From: Oryzias latipes
Taxonomy: Eukaryota > Chordata > Actinopteri > Beloniformes > Adrianichthyidae
Assembly: GCF_002234675.1 (NCBI RefSeq)
Contig: NC_019859.2
Span: 16,045,002 to 16,109,001, forward strand
Direction of reading: 5' to 3'
DNA length: 64,000 nucleotides
In this document: one piece after another, positions 47,701 to 60,030 of the stretch
Layout: the number at the start of each line of letters is the position of its first letter
Position numbering within the stretch: the first letter of the stretch is position 1
The notes under the pieces: model-generated
What the model was told of the DNA's origin: nothing
Seen by the model: only the letters and a program-made list of their open reading frames with translations
The model's database searches: none
Made by a program: the position numbers and the translations under genes

Positions 47701-49180
47701 GGGATAAGCCTATCGTTTAACAACATTGTTATAATCACTATTGATTTTGCTGTTATGATCCCAGTATATTGTCACAAAAAAATTGTGCAATGGGATTCTC
47801 CTTTCACTGCTCTAAAGAGGGAGATTCTTTAATGGGAGCTACAGTTTTGTAAACCAATGCAAGTCTGTAAAGAGCTAAAAAGCCCAAGCGGGCATCACGT
47901 TACATCTTCCTCACTACTTTTGTTGTCAGCTTATCTTTGGGTGTCACTGGTTCGTAGGAAGCAGGCCCTTCTCTGGGGTAGCTTATTTTTGGCCATTTGA
48001 TGAAGGCCCTACATGACGGCGAGATGAAAATGAGTAGGTTGTAGGAGCAGCATGTTATTTAGAAGGACCCAGAACGAGGCGAAAACTGTGTGTCCCACAG
48101 TAAAACGTAGCCCTCAAAAGCAACTGGTAGACCCGAAATAGCTTGGGTGTGTGGAGGCAGCAGGGTTATTCATTAGTGCAGCTTGCGTCCATGCTGAACA
48201 GGGTTTTCTGCCAGCTTTCCATCACCACCCATCCCTTCAGAACACTGGCGACTGGGAAAATACTGTGCACTGTACAGCAGGGAGGAATGGACTGGAAAAT
48301 TAGCCAAATGCAGACTGTGCCACTGACCTGCCGCCACACTGCACAGGCAGTGCAATTTAACAGTCACTAACCCCTTCCTCAAATTAGTGAGCGCCTCAGT
48401 ACGTTAAAGCATCATTGGTGTTGTGTTTGTTCAACAAAACTGAACAAAAAAAATGGTGTTTGCCACATCTTTCCTGTTTGGCTTCAAAACAATAAGCTTC
48501 AAGAGTGATATGCACAGGACAAATGACGGGGTATTATAAAAACAGTGGTGTTAATTTCCCTCAGGCATTTGGCTCTAAATGGTGATGTAATTGGTGCATC
48601 TCTAAAATTCGTCTCACACAGAATCTGGCTCTCCCCTAAATGCCCTTCACTTCGCAGCTTGCAGCATAGCTCATGCAGAGCCACGACATCGCAACCCAGA
48701 TCCAGCACAGTAATGGACTTATTTTGTCTTCTTGTTTGTTCTGATTTAATTTTCCATCTTGGTCAATATTAACATACCTTATGAACCTAGAAAGGTAGTC
48801 AGAGTTTTTGCTCTGTAGCCGTCCAACAGTTACATAACTGGGATTGAATCTGCTCAGTGAGAGTGCATTTTAACTTGAAATTTGACTGTTCTGTCAGGTA
48901 TGAGCCGTCCTAAGAAAACATTTGAGAGCTGCCCTGTAACAAGCAGTACCTTCCTTTTTTTTTTGCTATTGAGTTTCTTTGCAAGTAAACACATTTGTGC
49001 TTTCCCAGAGGACTTTAATCGTAATGCATTCCAAGCGCAAAAGCAACATTTGGTCTATTAACAGTGCTGTTAATGGTACTTAAGTCTTTTTGAAATGGTC
49101 AACATCTCTGATGACACAAAGCACTCTACGATTAAAGACTGTAAATATTTCAATACCGAACATTTCTCTGGCTTATTTTC

Positions 49181-52100
49181 AAATTAGTATTGATTTTTGA
49201 TTTGATTTTGATTTTATTGATTTATTTCAAGCATTGTAGTCAAAGCAATAAAGAATTTACACATATTTATCAAACTCATTACAGAAATGATGAAATGCAT
49301 AGATTAAAAAGACAGAAAACAAAACAAAAATGTCATTTAAATCATATTTGCTTAATTAAATACAGTGATCAGTATAAGTAGAGTTGGATTTATTGCTTGA
49401 AAAGGAGTGGGAAGAAGCAAGCTTATATAATCCCACCCCTACTGAGTTCATTCATTTGATAGTTTTACAGTGTTTTAAATCCGGTTCTGATCAGATGGAT
49501 TCTCTTCAAGTAACAAAATCCAGTGCCTAGTAATTCATTCATGATTTCAGTAAACAGTAACGGTACCGATATGTAATAATAATTGATTATCATTAGAACA
49601 CATGATAACATTAAACCAGAAATTATTGCTACACATTGCAGATCAAGTAAACAAAATCAATAGCTTATTGATTGTAATTTAAACATTTCAGTAATCATTA
49701 TTGCACATTACAATGTAACACTCTTATCTTCATATCCTGAAATAAGAGTTTCTTTATACATTTTCTTGAATATTTGAATATTTGAACATTTTTTGAGCTC
49801 ATTACTTAAACCGTTCCATAGTTTAGTGCCACACACCGACACACGGAAACTTTTCTTTGTGGTTCTTATCAATTTGATCTTGAATTTCCTACATTCCTTC
49901 AGTCTGTAGCCTCCTTCATTTTCTAAGAACTGTTTTTGGATATTGAATGGTAACGATTTCCAACTGGCTCTGTATAAAAGTTGCGCAGTGTAAAAATCCA
50001 CAAAGTCAGGCAGTTTTAAAAGTCTTGATTGATAAAATAGATTGTTTGTATGATCAAGATATCCGGCTTTATGTACAATTCTGAAGGCTCGTTTTTGAAG
50101 TAAAAAGAGAGAATGTAATGAACTTTTGTAATTATTCCCCCAAATTTCTATACAGTAGATGAAATATGGTAATATTAAGAAGCAGTACAATAAATATCTA
50201 CTGTTGTATCCTAATATATGTTTAAATACTTTTTGAGACTTTAGTTTGTATGTGTCTGATGTGTGGCTTCCAACTCAGTTTGTCAGCGATAAAAAAAAAA
50301 CTAAGAATTTGATTTCTGTAACACTTTCGATTAAGACATTATTTATTTCAATTGAGAGCTCTTTATTTGCGTTTTAGTTTCCAAAAAACATCACTTTGGT
50401 TTTATCTAGGTTCAAAGATAATTTGTTGTAATCCATCCATAATTTTATTTTGTTTAACTCTGTGTTCACCACCTTGATAAGTTCCCTATAATTGTCTATA
50501 GAATAGAATATATTTGTGTCATCAGCAAATAATATGAGTTTCATAAGCTTTGAAACATTGAATATGTCATTTATGTAAATATTGAATTGCAGCGGGCCCA
50601 GAATTCATCCTTGTGGGACACCACAACTTATCTCTTTGGTTTCAGATGTATATTCATCAATCTTGACAAATTGTTTTCTTCCCGTTAAATAGCTTTTGAC
50701 CCAAGCTAGCGCTAGTCCTCTTATCCCATACACTTCCAGTTTTTCAAGTAGGATGTCATGATTGAGATTGTCAAATGCTTTTTTTAAGTCAATGAAAATT
50801 CCAGCTGCATATTTCTTTTTGTCCAGAGCATTTGTGATTTCCTCCACAGCATCAATGATAGCCAATGAGGTTAATCTATTTTCTCTAAAGCCATATTGGT
50901 TTTTTAATTCATAATGTTGTGTTTTTCAATAAATAAAGCTAATTTATCATTGAATATTTTTCCTAAAATTTTTGAGAATTGTGGAAAAAGAGAAAATATA
51001 GTAGTATCTATAGTTTGTAAATTGGTGTTTGTCTCCACTCTTATAGATAGGAATCACTTTGGCTATTTTCATTTGGTTTGGGAATCTCCCAGTTTGTAAT
51101 GATAAGTTACATATGTATGTTATAGGCTTAGATCCACTATAAATGATTTTTTCATCACCTTCATATCTATATCCTCACAATCTTTTGAGTTTTTACTCTT
51201 GAAATTATTCACAATTGATATCAGCTCATTTTCGTTCACATCAGAGAGAAAGATTGACTGTGGGATCCTTTCTATGGGTGGATTATTGTCTTTGCTGGTT
51301 TTGCATTTTGGAATTTCCGCTGCCAACTCTGGACCCACATTTACAAAATAGTTATTGAGACCATTTGCTGCTACATTGATGTCATAACTTGACCCTTCTC
51401 ATCTGTAAGGTAATCTGGATAAGTTCGCTTTTTTGTCCCATTTTTAATGATGTTATTTAATATTTCCCAAACTCGCTTTACGTTGTATTTAGTCAAAGTC
51501 AAAGTCAAAGTCAAAGTCGGCTTTATTGTCAAATGTACTGCATCCATAAAGACATACAGCACAGATGAAATTGCTTTCCTCTCACCCCACAGTGCAAGCA
51601 GCATATAAAAAATAAAGAAATAAATGACTTAAAAAATAGATAAAAAGACAGCAATAATAAGAAGAATAACAGGAGTCTAAACAGTGCAGAGAGCAATGAG
51701 ATGGTTAAAGTGGCAGTTTAAAGTGACAACAGTGCTGAGAACAGTAAGTGGATGAGTTAGTGATGGCAGTCTTTGGTGAAAGTGGTGATCTGAACTGTTG
51801 TGAAAGTTTTCAGTGTGGGCTTGTAGGACGGAGTGGAGGGGCCAGAGGGGGGAGGGCAGGGAGGGAGTTGAGTGTCCTTATCGCCTGATGGAGGAAACTG
51901 TCTTTTAGTCTGCTGGTTCTGGCCTGCAGACTTTGCAGCCTCCTCCCTGATGGCAGCAGGTTGAAGTGTCTCTGGGATGAGTGTGAGGGGTCCCCTGCAA
52001 TCCTGATGGCTTTGCGGGTGAGGCGGGAGAGGTAAATGTCATTCAGTAGATTATTGAAGTACACTTTTTTACTGTAACGTGTTATTTCAGTTAGTTTATT

Positions 52101-53340
52101 TTTATATGACTTATATCTTTGTTCAGTTTCTCTTGTCCTCTGTTTTAAGAATTTTTTAAAAAGGTTATTTTTCTTTTTACAAGCATTTTGTAGACCGGTG
52201 TTTAACCAAGGGCATTTGGCAAATTTGTTCTTGAATTTATAAATTGGACATTTCTTATTGTAAAGTGAGCTAAATATTTCTAAAAAACATTTATAAGCAA
52301 TATCGACATCTTTCTCTCTGTACACAGACTTCCAGTTTTGTCTGGACAAGTCATTATTTAGAGCATTCATGGTTTTTTCATTTCTTAACCTTTTGTAGAC
52401 TGGTTCTTTTATAATTTTCTTTGTCTTCACATTGATGTCAAATAGTGCAAAAACTGGTAAATGATCAGTTATGTCACATATCATTAGTCCACTCATATGA
52501 GTGTATTCTATATTATTTGTAAAAATATTATCAATGAGAGTAGCACTTTGCGTAGTGATTCTGCTGGGTCTTGTTATGGTTGGATATAAACTCATAGCAT
52601 ACATCCTGCTGATAAAGTCGTCGGTGGCTTCATGTTTGCTGGGGTTAATCAGATCGATATTGAAGTCTCCACAGATGTATAATATTTTGTTATTTAGAGA
52701 GGTAAACATCTTTTCCATCCAGTCACTGAACACTTCTAAGCTTGACCCTGGCGACCTATAAACACAGCAAACAATGACATTTTTCCCTGAATTGTTACAT
52801 ATTTCAATTGTGAGACATTCCAGTATTCCATCCACTGCGACAGACAATTTATCAATTACCGTAAACTTCATATTTTTTCCACATATACTGCGACTCCTCC
52901 ACCTTTTTTGTTTACTCTGTTCACATAGTTAAGTTCATAGTTTTCCAATTCAAAGTCAGCGTCCTTGTCGCGGCTGAACCAAGTCTCAGATATGGTTATG
53001 ATATCAAAAGGAATGCCCGATGTTCTGTAAATAGTCCTTGATGTCTTCAAAGTTGGTATACATGCTTCTGCTGTTAAAGTGAATTATTGACAGTTTTTCT
53101 TCTGGGTTAACTGAGTTTTTAAAGTCATCTATGCTGTAATATTTGCAGTCCATATTAACAGTGGAAAAGAACTGATCAGGGTCGATGTCTTGAAGGTTGT
53201 TGTCATTATCACTGAATATTTGGAGGTCGGTTTGCTCATCATTCAGATCTCTCTGAGAGTTGTGGTTGCGGGTGACTGTTGAAGAAAAAGTGTTGTTTTT
53301 TTTAGAAGCCATGGATAGTAGAGTTTGTCTCCTCATTTCG
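49181..53340 (-). mobile_element. degenerate APE-type non-LTR retrotransposon (LINE), antisense to sgms2
   Basis: Minus-strand frames, in order: LSIIHFNSRSMYTNFEDIKD and DIITISETWF, then VCCVYRSPGS, ICGDFNIDL and DITDHLPVF (apurinic endonuclease motifs, 53.1-52.4 kb); a linker; FIDLKKAFDNLNHDILLEKL to EISCGVPQG (reverse transcriptase, 50.9-50.6 kb); and ILPYFIYCIEIWGNNYKSSL to SVCGTKLWNGLSNELKK (RT C-terminal region, 50.2-49.7 kb). The FADD catalytic block is not readable in a continuous frame. The 3' end is a (TCAAAA)-like tail near 49181-49215. Many frameshifts and stops; inactive. Probably of the jockey/CR1/L2/Rex1 assemblage, clade not settled. Confidence 0.85.
51490..52045 (-). mobile_element. 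second LINE 3' fragment nested in the larger LINE
   Basis: Minus-strand reading RHFNLLPSGRRLQSLQARTS, then RLKDSFLHQAIRTLN interrupts the host LINE between YSKKVYFNNLL and KYNVKRVWEILNNIIKNGTK. It ends in a (TTTGAC)n tail at about 51491-51520. A typical C-terminal peptide of fish LINEs, 5'-truncated. Confidence 0.75.
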
Positions 53341-53684
53341 TAAGACCAGGAACTTCACGTATCTATTGTTTAGACTGTAGTGGGTAAATATTTTTCCAAA
53401 TCTTGCAGGCTCCTGATAAGAACAACCTTGGACTGCTCAGGGGAGCCACAGAGTTTGGCATAAATTTTACAGTCTTTTACCCAGGTTCCTTGAATTTTCC
53501 CCTGCTTTTTATACAGTTATCTAAAATATGTTTTAAGGAAAGAAAACAGATACATTTTCATTTTTTCCCTTTAATGCAACCAAGCAATAAAAGCATCCTC
53601 AATAATTCCACATCTAACACTTTTTTTTTCTGTATCTTGGCAGCTGGAGAGTGTTTCTTCCTAAGGTGGACTGAACAGACACTC

Positions 53685-54133
53685 ATGGCTTCACAGGAGC
53701 TTGGAAACGCCAGGGAGTCTGCCACTGATAATCTGAAGCCAAAAATTGACAATGATGCCGAGCCCAGCACCACGAAACCCTGCCCCGTCCACGCTCCGAG
53801 TGGCGAGGAGGCCAAGAGGGGTTTCCGGAAGGGCATGAGCAGACACAATGACTATGTGAAAATCACAGTGCCTGAGTCTAAAGTCAACCGTCTCCCCACC
53901 GAGTGGTGGAAGACAGTGATCGCTTTTTTCTACGCTGCTTTTAACCTGGTCTTGACAACCGTGGTCATCACCGTCGTGCATGAGAGAGTCCCACCTAAAG
54001 AGACTAGCCCACCCCTGCCTGATAAGTTTTTTGACTATATCGACCGGGTCCAGTGGGCCTTTGCAGTGACAGAGATCAACGGCATGCTGCTGCTGGGCAT
54101 CTGGATGATCCAGCTGTTTTTCTTCAAATACAA
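53685..54133 (+). CDS. sgms2: sgms2 first coding exon
   Basis: 449 bp of coding, residues 1-149 plus two bases of codon 150. The exon itself begins at about 53644 after ttttctgtatcttggcag|. It contains the variable cytosolic N-terminus, LPTEWWKT, transmembrane segment 1, HERVPPKETSPPLPDKFFDY and segment 2. Donor TACAA|gtaaga. No upstream ATG occurs between acceptor and start. Confidence 0.95.
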
Positions 54134-57100
54134 GTAAGAACCATTTGGTTTTCTTTTGATAGATTTGTGATTGAAGGTGAATGACTTCTCATTGTAGATT
54201 CTGCTTCCCAAAAAAGGTTTTTTATGTTGTTCAAGTTCTACAGCTCATAAAAGATTAATAATTGATTTTTTTGTATTTTAATGTGCCATACATTTACAGA
54301 GAAAATTACAAGTATCATTCAAACCAAACGTATTTAAATAGACACTTAAATCAGGATCCGGATGGTGGGTGAATAGACAAAAAAATATCTAGCGTGGATT
54401 TTAACGTTTCCTTGTAATTTAAAAAATAAAAATCATCAGTTATGAAACTTTAATCCTTTTCTTTTAATGACCCATTGCCATATTTGTATAATTTTCAGTC
54501 TGGTTTGTTTTTAATTTAATCTAAAATAAAAACAAGAAGTGTTTACTCCACCCTATGATTTATATAGATGGAAATAATAGAAGGATATGGACTATATCAG
54601 GGAACCTAAAACTCTAAAGCCATCCCTAAATGTTATTCCCAACATTTTATTAAAGTAGATCTCTGAAGAAACTGCTTTTTAGTCAGGAACCTGATACTTT
54701 CAGAAAACCTTCCCTTTTTTAGGCAATTAATAGGATCAGAAACTTAATCCAAAGTTCCTCCTCACCAATTTATGATTACTGTTAAGTAGAAAATAAAATG
54801 GCATCAAACCAGAATCAGATTTGGGAAAAATGTGTGATTAGGTATATTACTCAAAGCAAAGTTGTAACCTTCAATAACAAGTAAAGAAGTGGAAGTGTGC
54901 ACACGAGTGACATGTGCTTCATTTCCATCTGCAGGTCTATTGTGTTCCGAAGGTTTTTCTTCCTCATCGGCACCCTGTACCTGTACCGTTGTGTGACCAT
55001 GTACATCACCACCCTGCCTGTGCCTGGCGTGCACATGACCTGTGCTCCTAAGGTGAGCATCGCTAAAGCAACATCTGGTATTATTTTTGGACATTCACGC
55101 AGCAGATGCTCTATAAATGAAAAAGCAAGAAAGAAAGTCTTTTATGGCCTCAAGTGCACCAGGGATATTGAGGTACTTCCATGTCTGATCTGAAACATGT
55201 GCTTTTGGCATTTGCTTGCTGAGTGAGTGGTACAAAAACATCATACAGCTGCACTGCAGGACTTTTTGACCCAATATTTTTTTAATAGAAGCGCAGTAGA
55301 GGGTTATATTAAATTCTTTGTTTTCAATTAATTTCCTGTTTTAATGTGACAACTATAAAGTTATCATGCAAGCAGAGAGAAACGGCCAATTTGAGTTGTA
55401 AGTCGAGGATCTCGAGGTGTTAAATAGAGACTAAACTCAAGAAATAAGCTTGTTATTTTCAAAATGTTAGACAATTCAGATGTTTGTGTCCTACAGTACT
55501 TCAAATAATTGTTTGAGTTTGTTCCTTTTGGCAGCTTCACGGAGACTCCCAAGCAAAAATTCAGCGAATTCTGCGGCTGATGTCAGGTGGAGGCCTGTCC
55601 ATGACAAACTCGCATCTGCTGTGTGGAGACTTCCTCTACAGTGGACACACAGTGATGCTCACCCTCACCTACTTGTTCATTAAGGAGTGTGAGTACCATT
55701 TTAGTTTTGCATCACACAATAATGCATGGTCCTCCTAAATCAACTTGTTTGTTTTAGTATTCAGATCTGAATTTTCTTTGTATATTACTTTTTTTTTGTG
55801 GTGTTTGGTGTAAATTGTCTGCTAAAACCCTATCGATACAGGAAATGTGTTGTCTTTGTCATTTCAGTTAAAAGGAGTCATGTTTTTTTTTTTTTTTCCG
55901 TTTTATGTTAGACTCGCCGCGGTCGTTTTGGTGGTACCATCTCATATGCTGGCTGCTGAGTGCCGTGGGTGTGGTCTGCATCTTGGTGGCCCATGAGCAC
56001 TACAGCGTGGACGTAGTCGTGGCCTATTTCATCACATCCCGTCTGTTCTGGTGGTACCATACCATGGCCAACCTACAGGTCAGGATACTGAGCGGCAACA
56101 TGCACCCACAGCTGCAGGACACAGCTCTTTATTTGGAAGTCTACAACAAGTTTACTATTACTGAGAATCATATAGTTAAGAGTTTCAGATGCTTCACTTT
56201 TCAATGTTTTATACTTATAAAATATACCTTTTAATGTCTGCTTTCTTGAAATTACCATTGAGTTTTTGAAGTACTCCCTCTAGTGGAGACTGTAGAAACA
56301 AACTGCTTTGCAACGAAGGTCAACTGTCACAATAGTTCAATAAAGAAGAGCAGCTATAAATAGATTTACATTGAAAAAAGTTTTAGCAAAAATGGAGAAT
56401 AAACCAAAAAATATGCCGATATATATTCAACATTTTTATCACATCCTGAAACTTAGAAATTAAGGTCAAAAGGAAAGCTCAACTTTAGTCTGATTCTGCC
56501 TTAAAATATAAGAGAATTTGAATGGGAAATTGATATAAGAAATTGTTTGGAAAGTAGATTTTTTTTTCATTTTGCCTGAAACATCCTTTCTGCTGGTCTA
56601 AGATGACTTTGATTTGTTTTTTCTTCTGTTTTGTCTGTTAATGTTCAGTGGCATGTTTGCACAAGTAAGATCAAAAAGTAGCACAGTCTCCTTTTTTACA
56701 CGTTTTACTAGAGATGGGTAGCAACAAGTTACATTTATTTCAGTAACTTTTTGCACTAAAAGCACAGCTTAGAGTAGTTTTACTGAAACCCACTTTTTAC
56801 TTTTTGCAGAGGCAATAAACAGCACTCTTACTCAGCTACGATTGTCGATCAAATAACTTTATATTTTTTGCAATATTTGCATCATTTATTAAAAATGTGT
56901 ACAATGGTATCTGCCGAATAGCAGTATCATTAAAATGTTGCATGAATGGGTTAATAATGAACGGTGGGAAGTATAGAGACTTTTGGAGAATGTCTTCTCA
57001 ATACAACTGAAGTTTGACTTTATACATTAGCACATCAGCAAAAATATTTCAGTAAAACAGCATGTGGAGGTTAAAGTAACAATGATTTAACACTACAAGC

Positions 57101-58979
57101 TTGCTGAAAGTTTTTAAAAACGGCAGAAACTTTATGCTGCACTTTTAAAAATGGAAAACCAAGTTTTTGATCGGTTTTCATTTTTGTTTTGTTTTCCAGG
57201 TTCCATAAGTTTTAGATCATAAATCAGACATGTTCAAATCAATACTTAAGTTATTTTTTTATACCCGTGAATTTTCCCCCCATCACCCAACAAGATACTG
57301 CATTGATTTCTTTAGTATCATTATTTGGGAGTAAAGGGAACTCTTATATGGGTGTTTAGTTACAACATATATTAGGCTGCTTCTTGTAGCTTGTGTGATA
57401 ACATGCTTTTTCAGTCTCATGTGTGCGGTAAAAATTGATCTGCTTTGGCTACAATGTTCAGTGCCATGTTTTACAAAAAAATTAAAAAAAAACGAAAAGA
57501 TGGAGATGATGATTTGACTCAGCAGTTATTACACTGACTCTGAATTCCTGTTATATAAGAATATTCTCACATTTGATGCAATCTGATCGACAGCCAAGGC
57601 TTGACCCAATTTAGGTCACCGAGCAAATTGGCAAAGAAGAAAAAGGATAAAAATGTTGCAATAGACCAATGTTCAGGGCTCAGCCCAATGCAAATTATTT
57701 ATTTGTCTGACCCTTGGAGAACTGTTATCAAGAGATATGAGCCAAACTCTTGAAACATGCTTTGTTGCTCCTAAATTTATAAGAAAATATAAGACACTGA
57801 GAACTTATTTGTTCATATTTTACATTTTCGCATACTTTTTTTAGTAGAAAAATGACCTGTGTCATCTGGTTAACTGTTGTTTTTGTTACCAAGCAAATAC
57901 CACAAGGAGCAGAGAAAATAAACTTGATGTAAGCCAACAGAAAATTATGGAGATGTATCTGAGGATGTTTTTGTATATTCCTCTATGCATGTTAAGGCCT
58001 TGTCACACAGCCACTATGTACATTTTGCGCATTTTCTACGTATAAAATTTCTGTCTTTTGGGATACGTGCTTGATCTATGTAATTCATACGTGTTTCTTG
58101 CCTTCGTCTTTCGTTGATGTGTGCAGACGGGTCTTTATGTGAATTCGATTTTAAGCTGTTCAAAATTTTTTGTTGGTTGAGAATTACACAGTTTACGCGT
58201 ATTTGACGTAGTTTATACGCAATTTCTACGTAAAACTTACGTAATGATTTTAGTGAGATATGGCTTTCTGTGGCTTTCCACGAGTGTTCCTGGTATGTCC
58301 AACGGACTTTTCATGTACCACCAACGTATAACTTTTATATCACGTATACAGCGCACATATCACAATACGTTACATAAATGATGCACTAATCACTAATGAA
58401 TTGCATGTAAACAGCGCAACAATCACAAACGGTTCATGTTCTACATTGAGTTACGTGTCCTTTGCGCGGTTTATTCGTACCTCTTCCGTGGTTTTAACAT
58501 GATTCATTCATGATACATTTGCGACAGTTTCACGTAGACCACAACTTTTTTCCACATATATTCACGCTAGACCAATTTTCCTCTGTGCAATTTGGGCAAA
58601 ATGTATGTAGTGGCTGTGTGACACCGCCTTTAGTAGCAACCACCTACCAACGCAACATCCGAAGGAACGATGATAAAAAAAATGAAAAAGTGCTGTGAGA
58701 ATGTGTTGGTTCTTTTCTTGATACAAGTCAATTTTTTCACAACTAAATGATTTATTTTAATTTTTCCAATTCTTTTTTTTTTTCTTGTAACAGACCCTAA
58801 AATGCTCACCCAACAACTATCTCACCAACACCTGGTGGAACCCATTGTTTAACTTCCTGGAGAGGAACGTGCAAACGTCGGTGCCGTGCTCCTTCATTTG
58901 GCCCCTCACCTGGCCGTCTGTATGCTTGAAGAATCCCTGCAAGACGTACTCCATGGTACAAAGCACACGGGAGGAGTAA
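53685..58979 (+). CDS. sgms2: sgms2 gene: phosphatidylcholine:ceramide cholinephosphotransferase 2 (sphingomyelin synthase 2)
   Basis: Moves phosphocholine from phosphatidylcholine to ceramide, giving sphingomyelin and diacylglycerol, at the plasma membrane and Golgi. Joining 53685-54133, 54935-55052, 55535-55688, 55912-56078 and 58794-58979 gives 1074 bp, 357 aa (human SGMS2 is 365), with consistent phases and GT-AG introns. Membrane segments include residues about 77-98 and 127-147. Family motifs appear in order: PPLPDKFFDYIDR (109-121), GTLYLYRC to TTLPVPG (162-181), CGDFLYSGHT (219-228) and AHEHYSVDVVVAY (267-279). By alignment to human H229, H272 and D276, the catalytic triad is H227, H270 and D274. 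The tail keeps three cysteines (328, 340, 345); the adjacent pair CC that I recall in human is CS here. The start is the first ATG after the exon 2 acceptor. SGMS2 rather than SGMS1 because there is no SAM domain and the neighbours are papss1 and cyp2u1. Confidence 0.95.
54134..54934 (+). other. sgms2 intron after first coding exon
   Basis: 801 bp, nothing recognised. Confidence 0.8.
54935..55052 (+). CDS. sgms2: sgms2 coding exon 2
   Basis: 118 bp. Reads SIVFRRFFFLIGTLYLYRCV, then TMYITTLPVPGVHMTCAPK; holds the GTLYLYRC and TTLPVPG family motifs. Acceptor ctgcag|G, donor AAG|gtgagc. Confidence 0.95.
55053..55534 (+). other. sgms2 intron after coding exon 2
   Basis: 482 bp, nothing recognised. 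Confidence 0.8.
55535..55688 (+). CDS. sgms2: sgms2 coding exon 3 (CGDFLYSGHT)
   Basis: 154 bp. Reads LHGDSQAKIQRILRLMSGGG, then LCGDFLYSGHTVMLTLTYLF and IKE. Carries the first catalytic His (H227). Acceptor ggcag|CTT, donor GAGT|gtgagt. Confidence 0.96.
55912..56078 (+). CDS. sgms2: sgms2 coding exon 4 (HYSVD)
   Basis: 167 bp. Reads SPRSFWWYHLICWLLSAVGV, then VCILVAHEHYSVDVVVAYFI and TSRLFWWYHTMANLQ. Carries H270 and D274 of the catalytic triad. A T-tract precedes acceptor gttag|AC; donor CAG|gtcagg. Confidence 0.96.
56079..58793 (+). other. sgms2 last intron
   Basis: 2715 bp. Holds the TTA-flanked element at 57995-58629; the rest is AT-rich and unrecognised. A long T-tract precedes the acceptor at 58793. 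Confidence 0.75.
57995..58629. mobile_element. 635-bp MITE with long TIRs and TTA target duplication, ACGTA-rich
   Basis: Left end AGGCCTTGTCACACAGCCAC, then TATGTACATTTTGCGCA; the inverted right end reads AGGCGGTGTCACACAGCCAC, then TACATACATTTTGCCCA, giving about 38-bp imperfect TIRs. TTA flanks both sides (57992-57994, 58630-58632). A 3-bp TTA duplication is characteristic of PIF/Harbinger. The interior is full of TACGTA/CACGTA words and carries no transposase. Confidence 0.75.
58794..58979 (+). CDS. sgms2: sgms2 terminal coding exon
   Basis: 186 bp to the TAA. Reads TLKCSPNNYLTNTWWNPLFN, then FLERNVQTSVPCSFIWPLTW and on to VQSTREE. C-terminal cytosolic tail with cysteines 328, 340 and 345 in the region palmitoylated in human SMS2. 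Acceptor tgtaacag|ACC. Confidence 0.94.
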   Translation, partial: TLKCSPNNYLTNTWWNPLFNFLERNVQTSVPCSFIWPLTWPSVCLKNPCKTYSMVQSTREE

Positions 58980-60030
58980 CGCTCCTCAGATGCTGTAGCA
59001 CCTTTGCCTGTCACCTTTACCACCCTTTGGAGTGGAGTTCACTCAGTCAGTATTGTCTATTGTGCAGGGACCAAAATCTACCTACTTAATCCTCATTCAT
59101 AGAATATAGGTTAGAGAAAAAGAGAATTACAGCAAAAAGGATGATTAGGAATTTTACCACTGTGGTTTATTTATAAGATAAAGTGCTGCAATGAGTTACA
59201 GCTTTTTTGTTACACTAATCTTTTTCTTATTCTCTTGATATCACAACTACTTTTATTTCAACATAGCAGCTTTATTCTTCCAGTACTTTGTTTTAGTAGA
59301 TGAAAACTGCAAATACTGCAATGTGTCTTTAGTGTGACCTCAATATGATATAGTACTGAGGTCACAAGGTGCCTTAGTGTTTTCAACATCTGTAACTGTA
59401 CCAAAGCTGCCATTTTTGTCTTAAATTCAACTTTATATTCTTTTAATTTCATTGAGTTTGTGTTATTTGCAGTAGCCATACATTTGTTAACTGTAGTACT
59501 CAAGTTGTAGCACTCTAATAAAATATAATTGTAATGATTTACTGCATAACCTTCCTTTTTTTAATTACAATTTTAGATTGTAAAATACATTTTTATACAG
59601 ATTAAAAGCTGCATCAGACACAACAATTAAAACGGCAGTTGCAGTAATTTTACAATTGAAAAAAATGATCTTTAGATGTGTTTGTTTCTTTTTTTTAAGG
59701 ATTTCAGTTGTTCCTTTACATTTTCTGGAAAAAAACACTCAATAATGCAATAATGGGGGTTAGAGAAACTAAAACGGAGGCTCAGATTAGGGAGAAACCT
59801 GACATTTGACAAAAAAAATGTGTTTTTATCATACATGTGGCAAGAATGATTGTCAAATGAAAGTTCTGAGTTCTTCTTTTGAAGTCCTTTTTTGCTCACA
59901 AAACCCTGCTATACTTTTTATATTATACTTTGTTCTATGTGTTTTTTTTTTTGTTCTTCTTTGGTACTGTGTTGGTGACTGCTTCAGTTTTATTCTCCAA
60001 GTGGACAGTGACAATAAAGGAATATCTTAT
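58980..60030 (+). other. sgms2: sgms2 3' UTR region
   Basis: Non-coding sequence after the sgms2 stop. AATAAA hexamers at 59517-59522 and 60013-60018 are the plausible poly(A) signals. AT-rich, no repeat recognised. Confidence 0.5.
59517..59522 (+). terminator. candidate poly(A) signal of sgms2
   Basis: AATAAA about 540 bp past the sgms2 stop; a second AATAAA lies at 60013-60018. Which is used cannot be told from sequence. Confidence 0.4.

Larger units (their letters stand above)
46142..53643 (+). other. putative sgms2 intron 1
   Basis: About 7.5 kb if the first exon is placed correctly. Contains a truncated SINE (47585-47700), a long antisense LINE (49181-53340) and the LINE nested in it. 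46.2-47.5 and 47.7-49.1 kb show no gene or recognised repeat. Confidence 0.45.

Noticed and set aside
53403..53684. In-frame upstream extension of the sgms2 first coding exon (start at 53403)
   Set aside because: A strong acceptor (pyrimidine tract then ttggcag|) lies at 53643, inside the extension, and the extra residues do not resemble any SGMS2 N-terminus; ATG 53685 is the first ATG after the acceptor.
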